From Aquila chrysaetos chrysaetos (lineage: Eukaryota; Chordata; Aves; Accipitriformes; Accipitridae): a stretch of 64,000 bases of DNA. The DNA is taken from positions 62,001-126,000 of the forward strand of contig NW_024470397.1 of the NCBI RefSeq assembly GCF_900496995.4. Reading direction: 5' to 3'. The position numbers were made by a program, and so were the translations under genes. The notes beneath the pieces are model-generated. The model made no database searches. It was not told where the DNA came from and saw only the letters and a list, made by a program, of their open reading frames with translations. Shown here piece after piece: positions 39,382 to 47,801 of this stretch. Positions within the stretch are counted from its first letter, which is position 1. Every line of letters starts with the position of its first letter.

Positions 39382-39796
39382 TTGTTGGGGGGAGGTGTCT
39401 GTTGCGAACTTGCTTGGGTTTTGATGGCCACAGCTGGTGCTGTGCAGGGTGTCGCCTGTTGCACAGGTCGTCTGCTGTCATGCCCGAGCAGTGAGGAGCT
39501 TGGTCGGAGATACATTGTATAGGAGACCCCTCAGCCAACGAGGAGAGTTCGAGAAGTTTCTAGGAGAACTACTGCACCTGCACAACCAGGAGGTGGAGAG
39601 TCTTTTGGAAGGACACGCCTAGTATGAATATGTAACTAATGTTAGACTATAAAAGAAGCTGGGTTGTTTTTCACAGCGTGTGTCTTGGTAGAGCAGAGGC
39701 TCCCGATGCATACAGCGTTGTTTGCTTGCCTTTATTCATTTAATAAATTGTAAACTTTGATTGGAATGCTGTTGGAGACTAAATTCATTTATGACA
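39382..39796 (+). mobile_element. Solo LTR 'Y' inserted in X
   Basis: A plus-strand LTR of about 415 bp with GACTATAAAAGAAGC (TATA box, near 39645) and ATTTAATAAATTG (poly(A) signal, near 39740). Its R/U5 region shares GGTAGAGCAGAGGCTCCC and TTTGATTGGA with ERV2 LTRs, so it is a relative of that family. TGCAT flanks both sides (39377-39381 and 39797-39801). No primer site or polypurine tract adjoins it, so it is solo. Confidence 0.75.
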
Positions 39797-40492
39797 TGCA
39801 TATTCACTAAATTTCTGCAAAATGTTTTACATAATCATTAACTTTCCAATAAATCCTTAGCATATGTAGATGTCTCTTCACACAGGTGCAGTGAAGGTCT
39901 CTGTTGGTCTTCAGAAACCCTCTGACGGTCTTCTATAATCTTCCTCACTTGTCCGCTTCTTGACCTCTCTTAGGTGATTCTGTGCAGTACGATTCTCACC
40001 ATCATTTATATTAGTTTACATAAAAATGCATACTGTGTCTATTCTTAAATGTAACCTTTCTAATAATTGGTCCTTCAGTCACACCATCTTATTAATATTC
40101 TTACGTTAAAACAGTCATTGGTTAATCTCAGTTAACTCTACTGATTGGAATCCTCAATAATTAGATCGAGGTGGGAAGGGTAAGGGGTTTCCAAGCAGCA
40201 AACTGGTATCTATAACGGTTTCCGTAGTTTTCTAAAACAAAACACTACAAATCAACAAATCTTTGTCAAAGTTTCTGTGGTTAACTGATTTTAGACAATG
40301 CTTGAATTCTTATGCTTACACATAGTACATTTTCTAAAGTTCCTAAGTTCCTATGACTACATTTCAAACTTAACACTCCCATACCTATGCTTCACAATTT
40401 TCTACTTCTTAATCAAACCAAACTCTTTTATATAATTAGATTTTAATTTCTTTATCAAAATATTTGCAACACTACCACCCCCCGTATTATCA
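39797..40492 (-). mobile_element. LTR 'X', U3-side part
   Basis: AT-rich sequence up to the ERV1 protease. On the minus strand it begins TGATAATACGGGGGGTGG. The G-run resembles a polypurine tract followed by TGTTGC, so the true LTR start may be at about 40472, with a little internal sequence upstream. It carries no coding capacity. The whole of X is about 1.17 kb, long for a solo LTR. Confidence 0.5.
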
Positions 40493-40730
40493 CAGTTTCA
40501 TTTGACATCTGGGGGACTTAAAACTGTAACAATGTCGCTCCCGTATTTACTAGGAAAGTAACAAGAATACCATTTACCTTTGCAGAAATCTGACTGCGCT
40601 CGTCTACCTTGATTCTGACAGGTTCCATTGCTCTTTTAGTTTCCAGAGAAGAGGAGTACCATTCTTTACTGCGAATGAGGTCGTGGGGATCGGGCGGGTG
40701 GAAGTCCTCCTCAGGTTGCAACAGGTCTCA
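40493..40730 (-). pseudogene. pro: ERV1 protease, N-terminal part
   Basis: Frame 40518-40721 leads into an aspartic protease active site that reads VNTGAT: the catalytic aspartate of D-T-G is changed to asparagine. Frame is lost a few residues later. The protease is cut by insertion X at 40493 and resumes at 23134. Confidence 0.8.
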
Positions 40731-42190
40731 GTGGGCACTCTGTTTGCATATGTCCTAAATATCCACAATAAAAACACTCTAAAGAGTTAGCATGTTGGGA
40801 AACAGGGGGAACTCTATTTTGCCCCCTCTTCCCCTAAATCTCCCCTGAGAAAATCCCCAACCTCTCATTCGTGGGTTAAAATTCTGAGTAATTGCTGCAG
40901 CTAACAGTCCAATTTCTCTCTCCTTCTCTTTTCGCTCTCACTTTCTTTCAATTTTTAATTTCTCTTCTCCCTGTTTTTGTCTTTCTTCAGCTCTTCTATC
41001 AAAAACAAAGGCAGCAATACTTAGAATTTTAGCTAATGTCTCACCCTGCCAGCCTGGCATATGTTTCTTAAAATATTTACTTACGTTTGGAGCAGATTGA
41101 TCTACAAAAACACTGATAGCTAAAGGCTCCTGGAAATTGTCACGGGTCATGTCCCCATATTTTAATAAGGTTACCTTCAATCGTCCCCAGTAATCACTTG
41201 GATGTTCATCAGGTCTCTGACTACCTTCTAAAACCTTTGTCCAATTAGTTACTCTCTCACCAGCTTGGCGAACTGCTTCTATTAATTGTTGAACGGCAGC
41301 TCGGTGAGCCCTAGTTCCTTCTGTGGTTGCAAGATTCCATTCTGGATCTTGTTCAGGCCATGGGTTTAACCCCTGACCTTTCTGAGCGATTTCTCTATCC
41401 GTTTGAAAAATCTTTTCTCTTTCCTCTGCCTGAAATAATTCTTCATCAGAGTCTTCATACCATTCCAGTTAGGGCTATAATCAGTGACAATTCCCGATAA
41501 CAACTGAGCATACTTTTCAGCATCATCACGCAGCCGAGGCATTTTTGACTGCCAGGCTACTAAATCACCTTGTTTCCAAGGTTCATGCCTCATTATTGCA
41601 GTTACTGCAGGAACTTCAGCAGGTGCACCCGGTCCTGCTCTCAGGTTTGGTATGTAGTCCAAACACATCGGGTACATGCCAACACCCTTAGAGAAAAGCT
41701 CAGTTTCCTCAGCCTCAGGAGCCGAGGAAAGTAAAATTCTCCTCATTTTCAACAAGGGAGTTTTCCTCCTTTGTTGTGCCCAATTATACCAAATATACCA
41801 ATAATCAATGTCTTGACTTCTGGAGTCTTCCAAAGTAATTCTAAAAAATTTTTGCTTTGGGGGTTTAAATGTTCCCTTAGGAGGCCACTCATCCATTGGC
41901 CCTCCTCCTGTATTTCTCGTCAGGAATGGCCATTCCTCTTGGCACAATATTATCAATTTTCTTTTTTGCAATGCCTGTGCCAAGGGTATGTTTTTCCAGT
42001 TTTCTAAAACCTCAGCAAGGGGCGTCCACCTTTCAACACTGGCACAATATTATCAATTTTCTTTTTTGCAATGCCTGTGCCAAGGGTATGTTTTTCCAGT
42101 TTTCTAAAACCTCAGCAAGGGGCGTCCACCTTTCAACACTGGGTACTGACCCCATCTTTCCTAATATTTTTTGCAAGTTTAAACACAAGA
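40731..42190 (-). pseudogene. gag: ERV1 gag, degraded
   Basis: A nucleocapsid CCHC finger (CFYCGYLGHMQTEC) lies at about 40735-40790, capsid fragments at 40938-41180 and about 41200-41460, and matrix/N-terminal gag at 41366-41983. A C-rich break near 40838, a stop near 41470 and others interrupt it. A perfect 100-bp duplication lies in its N-terminal region. Confidence 0.8.
41941..42140. repeat. Perfect 100-bp tandem duplication in ERV1 gag
   Basis: Bases 41941-42040 and 42041-42140 are identical, starting GGCACAATATTATCAATTTT and ending CCACCTTTCAACACT. Because the rest of ERV1 is heavily decayed, the lack of any difference means the duplication is recent or the array is an assembly artefact. 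Confidence 0.95.
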
Positions 42191-42336
42191 GTTTAGCAGG
42201 ATAATTTTATCTGGAATTACCCGTGCCCAAGTCTCTTAGGTGAACTCACCTGATTATTTCTGCAGGCAATTGAGCATTGGTAAGGGGTTTGTCCAGGGAA
42301 ATATTTAGTTGCTGTCTTTCGCTCTTGTGTCCTAAA

Positions 42337-42354
42337 GTCCCATCTGGGTCGCCA
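42337..42354 (-). other. ERV1 primer-binding site, arginine-tRNA-like
   Basis: On the minus strand TGGCGACCCAGATGGGAC begins four bases after the LTR end. It resembles the complement of an arginine tRNA 3' end with about two mismatches. The assignment is tentative. Confidence 0.55.
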
Positions 42355-42358
42355 ATTC

Positions 42359-42501
42359 TGTTAAAGGATTTTCAGTCATGGGTTTCTCTAGGTTTGCTTT
42401 ATTAACAACTCAGAGTTGGGCCATTCACTGCGGTGGTGGCCCAACTCTGAGTGGTTAATAAAGCAAACCTAGAGAAACCCATGACTGAAAATCCTTTAAC
42501 A
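42359..42501. repeat. ERV1 5' end: truncated LTR followed by its own inverted copy (palindrome)
   Basis: In the place of the ERV1 5' LTR there are about 64 bases of the U5 end (TGTTAAAGG... to GTTGGGCCA), followed at once by about 80 bases of the same U5 end in inverted orientation, ending CCTTTAACA at 42501. The arms match almost fully. U3 and R are missing. CR1 sequence resumes at 42502. Confidence 0.92.
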
Positions 42502-42783
42502 GCCGTTCCTCATAGACTTGTGCTCCGGTCCCGTCACCAACTTGGTTGCCCTTCTCCGGACACGCTCCAGCACCTCAACGTCTTTCCTGTAGTGAGGGGC
42601 TCAAAAGTGAACACAGGACTCGAGGTGCAGCCTCACCAGTGCCGAGTACAGGGGAACAACCACCTCCCTGCTCCTGCTGGCCACACTATTTCTGTTGCAG
42701 GCCAGGATGCTGTTGGCCGCCTTGGCCACCTGGGCACACTGCTGGCTCATATTCAGCTGGCTGTCGACCAGCACGCCCAGGTC
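42502..42783 (-). mobile_element. CR1 LINE, middle part
   Basis: Continues the CR1 copy interrupted at 17409. On the plus strand GTGCAGCCTCACCAGTGCCG, CAGGCCAGGATGCTGTTGGC and CTGTCGACCAGCACGCCCAG are standard antisense CR1 blocks. It is interrupted again at 42783 by a solo LTR. Confidence 0.93.
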
Positions 42784-43399
42784 TGAAAGGGTTAAAGCCC
42801 CAAGGACAAGGGGATGCTATAAATAAGGGTATGTTTCCTTCTGTTCCCTGAGAAGATAACGATCTTAACCCCCTTTTCATATAAATTAGCGTAGTTTGTC
42901 AGTATGGTTTACATCAAAAGGATGTTAATCAAGGAAGAGTAGATAGAGCTGCCCACGAACATTCTTTAGGATAAGCTATCCAAACATGTAAAAAGTGCCA
43001 CGGAGCAGAATCTGAGGAGGAGGTCGGACAAGGGATGGAGACTATCAAAGACTACCAGAGGACCCCAAAAGACCACCAAAAGAAGACAACTACTTGTGCG
43101 GATCAGACGTTTACATATATTAATGAGTTCTCGGAAATATCACATTTACATAAATTAGTCCTTGGAAATTCTATGAATATATATAGCTTTAATGTACATA
43201 ATCTCTAAAGGTTCGCCCAATTGTTGGAGCAGTCCTGGTGGACTCATCCCTAATGCTGCCCAGTGCTGTAATAAAGGATGCCTGCTTAATAGTAACCTCG
43301 TTGCTATTGAGTTTTATTTCAGGGAACTCTCTGAAAACTCTGTTTCCCCTACGGGGAGATTCAGACTCAAAGGAGAAGTATCCATGAATTTTTGTTTCA
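42784..43399 (+). mobile_element. Solo LTR inside the CR1
   Basis: A 616-bp LTR, TGAAAGGG...GTTTCA, flanked by the 4-bp duplication GGTC (42780-42783 and 43400-43403). The plus strand carries GCTATAAATAAGG (near 42818) and AATAAAGGATGCCTGC (near 43274). It is related in its U5 region to LTR X. No internal retroviral sequence is present. Confidence 0.9.
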
Positions 43400-43403
43400 G
43401 GTC

Positions 43404-43907
43404 TTTTTCCGCTGGGCAGCTTTCCAGCCACTCTTCTCCAAGCCCATTAGCACTGCATGGGGCCGCTGTGACCGAAGTGCAGGACCCGGCACTTGGCCTT
43501 GTTGAACTTCAGCCCATGTTGGCCTCAGCCCATCCATCCAGCTTGTCCAGATCCCTCTGTAGAGCCTTCCTACCCTCAAGCAGATCATCAGTGTCATCTG
43601 CAAATTTACTGAGGGTGCACTCGATCCCCTCATCCAGATCACTGATAAAGATATTAAACAGAACTGGCCCCAATACTGAGCCCTGGGGAACACCACTTGT
43701 GACCAGCCACCAACTGGATTTAACTCAGTTCACCACAACTCTCTGGGCTCGTCCATCCAGCCACTTTTTTACCCAGCAGAGTAGAGACAGTGTCAAAGAC
43801 CTTACTGAAGTCCAGGTAGACAACATCCACAGCCTTCCCCTCATCTGCTGGGCAGGTCACCTGGTGATAGAAGGAGATCAGGTTGTCAAGCAGGATGACC
43901 AGGTTGG
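43404..43907 (-). mobile_element. CR1 LINE, ORF2 part (5' end of this copy)
   Basis: The minus strand encodes a piece of CR1 reverse transcriptase, including AVDVVYLDFSKVFDTVS near 43790-43840, and typical noncoding-strand blocks such as GAACTGGCCCCAATACTGAG. The copy is 5'-truncated at 43907, where the minisatellite resumes. The full CR1, without insertions, is about 1.18 kb. Confidence 0.92.
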
Positions 43908-44290
43908 TCAGTGCATGGGGTGCGGGTGTGCAACGCACGGGGTTTGGCTGTGCAATGCACGGGGGTGTGGGTGTGCAATACATGGGGGTGCGGGTGTGCA
44001 ATGCACGGGGATGCAGGTGTGCAAAGGACGGGGGTTCGGGTGTGCAATGCACGGGGTGTGGATGTGCAATGCACGGGGGTGCAGGTGTGCAATGCACGGG
44101 GGTGCGTGTGTGCAATACACGGGGGTGCAGTTCTGCAATACGCGGGGGTGCAGCTGTGCAATACGCGGGGGTGCAGGTGTGCAAAGGACCGGGGTTCAGG
44201 TGTGCAATGCACGGGGTGCGGGTGTGCAAAGGACCAGGGGGCGGGTGTGCAATGCACGGGGCTGCGGGCGTGCAAAGGACCGGCGCTCCG
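43908..44290. repeat. Right part of the 22-23 bp minisatellite
   Basis: About seventeen units of TGCGGGTGTGCAATGCACGGGG continue the array that begins at 16825. The array reaches to within about 100 bases of the POLR2I start codon, so it lies in or next to the POLR2I promoter. Long open frames on both strands here are produced by the repeat. Confidence 0.9.
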
Positions 44291-44396
44291 CTGTGCGACG
44301 CACACCGGCACCGCCCTGCCGCGCGCGGGGGCGGGGTCCAGCCCCGCGCATGCGCCGTCCGCGCTCCCCGCCGCCGTCTGTCCCTGCGCGGCCGCC
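44291..44396 (+). promoter_or_regulatory. POLR2I CpG promoter / 5' UTR
   Basis: A short CpG-dense stretch with GCGCATGCGCCG (NRF1-like palindrome, near 44345) and a GCCGCC Kozak context before the ATG. No TATA box is visible. This is all that remains between POLR2I and the minisatellite. Confidence 0.6.
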
Positions 44397-46422
44397 ATGG
44401 AGGCGGACGGGGCTTACGAGCCGGGTTTCGTGGGGATCCGCTTCTGCCAGGAGTGGTGAGGGGACGCCGGGACCCCCCCCCCCAGGCCCCCCCTGGGCTC
44501 CTCAGACGCTCCTGATACCCCCTGGGCCGCCCCAGACCCCCCCCATCCCCGCGGGCCTCCCCAGTTCCCTCCCTGGGCCCCCCAGCCATCCCCTCTGGGC
44601 CTCTCCGACACCCCCCGGCGCTACTTCTGCCCCCCCCAGGGCTCACCGGTACCCCTCCCGTGACCGCCAGACCCCTGCTCAAGGCTCCCTGACACCCTCC
44701 GGGCTCCTCAGACACCCCCTCCCCACCACCACCACCCGGTTCTTCCTGACACCCCTTGGATCCCCCAATTCCTGAAACCCCCCCCCCCCCCGGGCTCTTT
44801 GATACGCCCCCAACCCCTCCCCAGGCCCCCCAAATACCACCCCGGGGTCCCCCATGCTCCCCCCTCCCCAGGAGATGTGGCCTCAGGACCAGGCTGGGCA
44901 CCCCCCCAGACCCCGCAGTAACACCCCCCCCCCCCCATCTGCTGCCCCCCCCCCCCCCCCCAGCAACAACATGCTGTACCCCAAGGAGGACAAGGAGAAC
45001 CAGATCCTGCTCTATGCCGTGAGTCTGTCCATCTATGTTGTCCCCCCCCGCCACTGGGACCAGTCCCAGCGTACTGGGCTGTGTGCCCCTCAGCCCCCAT
45101 GTGGCACTGGGACCAGTGCTGGGGGCATACTGGGACCAGTCCCACTATGATAGCGGGCTGTGCCCACCCCCACAGCCCCCACTGGGGCACTGGGACCAGT
45201 CCCAGCACCTCATGGGGCTGTGCCCCACCCCTCCCAGTTTGGCACTGGGACCAGTCCATAACCCCCTCTCTTCCCCCAGTGCTGCAACTGCAACTACCAG
45301 CAAGAGGCCGACAACAGCTGCATCTATGTCAACAAGATCACCCACGAAGCAGAGTGAGTTTGTTAGCAGTCCCAGCCACCTGGGTCCCAGTCCCAGTGTT
45401 TCCCATCCCAGGGAGGGGTGTTAGTAGAGACTAACTTAATAAGGGAAAAACAATTAAAAAGAACTGGTGGGATAATTAGTAAGAAGGTAATTAGCAAAAT
45501 AGGAATTAGGTAGCTAATATGAGAATAATTAGGGGGAAGTAATGAGTGATTAATAAGGGGAGTCAATAAAGGAAGATGAGTGGAGGGTGATTTATGGGGG
45601 CAATTAATAATGGAGAACAGTTGCTGGGTAATTAATAACTAGGAAAAGGATAATTGGGATAGTCAATAAGAGTGATTGAGGGGCAACTAGTGGGTAATTA
45701 AAAAAGGGAGACAATAAGGGAGGATAATTCAAGGGCAATTTAACGTAGGAGCAATTAATAGGGGTAATTAATGAGGGGGATGCCAGGGTTATTAATAGCC
45801 TGGGGGTAATTAAGGAGACTAATTAACACCCTGGGGCATCTCCTCGCAGCAAGCTCCCACAGATCATCACCAATGTCTCCCAGGACCCCATGCTGTCCCA
45901 CACCGAGGACCACCCCTGCCAGAAGTGAGCTGGGCTGTGGGGACACCCATGGGGCTGTGGGGACCCGTGTGGGGGTGTAGGGACCCCCTGGGGACGTGGG
46001 GACCCCTCCTGGTGTGGGGACACTGCCATGCTGCCCTAGTGTCCCCCCTTGGGTGTCCCGTACCCTCCCCAGCTCTGGTGTGTCCTCCCTGGGCTCTCAG
46101 GTCCTTTGTTCCCGCCCTGGGGTTCCAGTGTCCCTGTGGGGCTCCAACATTCACCCCTGTAGCTCCGATGTCCCCCATGGGACTCTCTTGTCACTGCTGT
46201 CCCCCTCTCCCCCAGGTGCGGGCACAAGGAGGCCGTCTTCTTCCAGTCGCACAGCACCAGAGCCAAGGTGAGGTGGCACCTCCCGCCTGAGCCCCCCAAA
46301 GCTGTCACTGTCCCCACCCTGCCCTGCCGTGACCACCCCCTCCTCCCAACCTCCCCCAGGATGCCATGAGGCTCTACTACATCTGCACCGCCCCGTACTG
46401 CGGCCACTGCTGGACCGAGTGA
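44397..46422 (+). CDS. POLR2I: RNA polymerase II subunit RPB9
   Basis: Six exons splice in frame to 125 residues, the length of the mammalian protein: 44397-44455, 44964-45018, 45280-45353, 45850-45924, 46216-46267 and 46360-46422, all GT-AG. RPB9 is a small nuclear subunit of Pol II that supports start-site choice, TFIIS-stimulated cleavage and fidelity. The N-terminal zinc ribbon is visible as CQEC and YACCNC, the C-terminal TFIIS-like ribbon as [13 protein letters not shown] and [10 protein letters not shown]. Conserved blocks [17 protein letters not shown] and [14 protein letters not shown] secure the identity. Compared with mammals, two extra cysteines occur (NC-NC in the first ribbon and HCW in place of HRW). 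It is divergent from TBCB and convergent with WDR62. Confidence 0.97.
45425..45830. repeat. AATTA-rich degenerate repeat in POLR2I intron 3
   Basis: Units such as GGGTAATTAATAA, GGGGCAATTA and AGGAGACTAATTAA recur every 15-35 bases. It stands out as an AT-rich island in a GC-rich gene. Confidence 0.65.
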
Positions 46423-47528
46423 CAGCGCCTGGAGATGCTCTCAGCCCCCAAAATCGCCCCAGATGGTGGTCATCACCCCAAAACCTCCCTTGTGCCCCCC
46501 AACCCTGGCTCTGTCCCCCCCTGTACCTGCTGGGGTGGCATTTCGGTGGTAATAATGGTTATTTTTGGTAGTGGGATGTGTCAGTGACTCTGTGGGGTGA
46601 AGGAAGGGCTGCTCTGGGGGGGCTGCAGGGCAGGGGAGCAAGCGCTGCATGGGGGACTTTGGGGTGTGTGTGGCTGCAGGGAGCGGGGGGGGGGCAGGGT
46701 CTGTTTCCCTGTGGAGATGTCACAGCTGCAGGGCCCAAATCATCCATAGCGGCCCCAAATGACATGTGATGGGTCCCAGATCGCACCCCTGGTAGCCTAA
46801 GATGTCCCCATGGACCTTGAATTGCAACTGCGGGGCCCCAAATTGCATCCCTGGTACCCCAAAATGTCCCCATGGGGCCCCAAATTGCATCCCTGGTACC
46901 CAAAAATGCCCCCATGGGCCCCGAGTTGCAGCTGTGGGGCTCCAAATTGTCCCCAGTGGGCCCCAAATCGCATCCCTAGTACCCCAAAATGCCCCCACGG
47001 GCCCTGAATTGCAGCCATGGAGCCCCAAATTGCATCCCTGGTACCCCAGTTTGCCCCCCAGTGCCCCACATCACCCCATAGGAGCCTCAGATGCCCTCAC
47101 TAGGCTCTAACTTGCCCCACTGGACCCCAGTTTGCATCCCCAGTGCCCCCAGTTGCCCATGACAGGCCCCATATTGTAGTCCTGGTGTCCCAAATTGCCC
47201 TCTAGGTACCCCAAATTACCCCCCCATGCCCCCAAATCGCCCTTCCCATGTCTCAAATCACTCCATCAAGCCCTGACTTGCCCAAAATCTCCTTCCCCTG
47301 TACCCCAAAATGCCTGATTGGGCCCCGAATCATGCCCCCCCCCGCCCCGAGTACTCTGAACCACCCTCCAGCCACCCCCCCATCTCACTGAACCCCAAAT
47401 TGTCACCTGGTGCAACAGGGGCTGCCAGGGGCACACAGGCATCCTGCAGCCCCATGAAAACCTTGTGGGTCCTGGCGAGGTCATCCAGGGCTGAATCCAC
47501 CGACCCCAAAACCCCTTGCTTTGGTTCA
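46423..47528. repeat. POLR2I 3' region and a CCCCAAATTGCATCCCTGGTAC minisatellite
   Basis: POLR2I 3' UTR lies at 46423 to about 46570; I see no canonical AATAAA, only AATAATGG near 46551. From about 46740 to 47300 units of about 40-60 bp, CCCCAAATTGCATCCCTGGT with ACCCCAAAATGCCCCCATGG, fill the gap to WDR62. OVOL3, located here in mammals, is absent: no zinc-finger coding sequence is visible. Confidence 0.8.
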
Positions 47529-47801
47529 AAAACATTTATTTTTTTTTTAACAACTTTTAACATCAGCAGCGATGGCTGCTTCTGCCCCTCTGCCAGTGGC
47601 ATGGAACGGGATCAGGGCTGGGAGGGGATGCAGCTGCCAGGGCGCTTGCCAGGTGTTTGCGGGGCTTAGAGAGGGACAAGATGGAAACCAGAAAAAAAAT
47701 ATACATCTGAGAACTCTGAAAGTGGTTAAAGCTTAGAGAGTTGCCTAAAAAAACCCCAGAAATTTAAGTAAGAAGGCAGGTTGACACCCCAGTACTTCCA
47801 T
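47529..47801 (-). other. WDR62: WDR62 3' UTR with poly(A) signal
   Basis: On the minus strand AATAAATG occurs at about 47529-47537, some 265 bases after the WDR62 stop codon and next to a long A-run complement. It is the likely polyadenylation signal. Confidence 0.65.

Noticed and set aside
16825-44290. CRISPR-like array, because of regularly spaced 22-23 bp repeats
   Set aside because: The units are tandem without unique spacers and the context is a vertebrate genome; it is a minisatellite.
43192-45054. Frames of 527 and 444 residues across the CR1, minisatellite and POLR2I exon 1
   Set aside because: Composed of solo LTR, CR1 and minisatellite sequence; only the short CR1 reverse-transcriptase piece in them is real.
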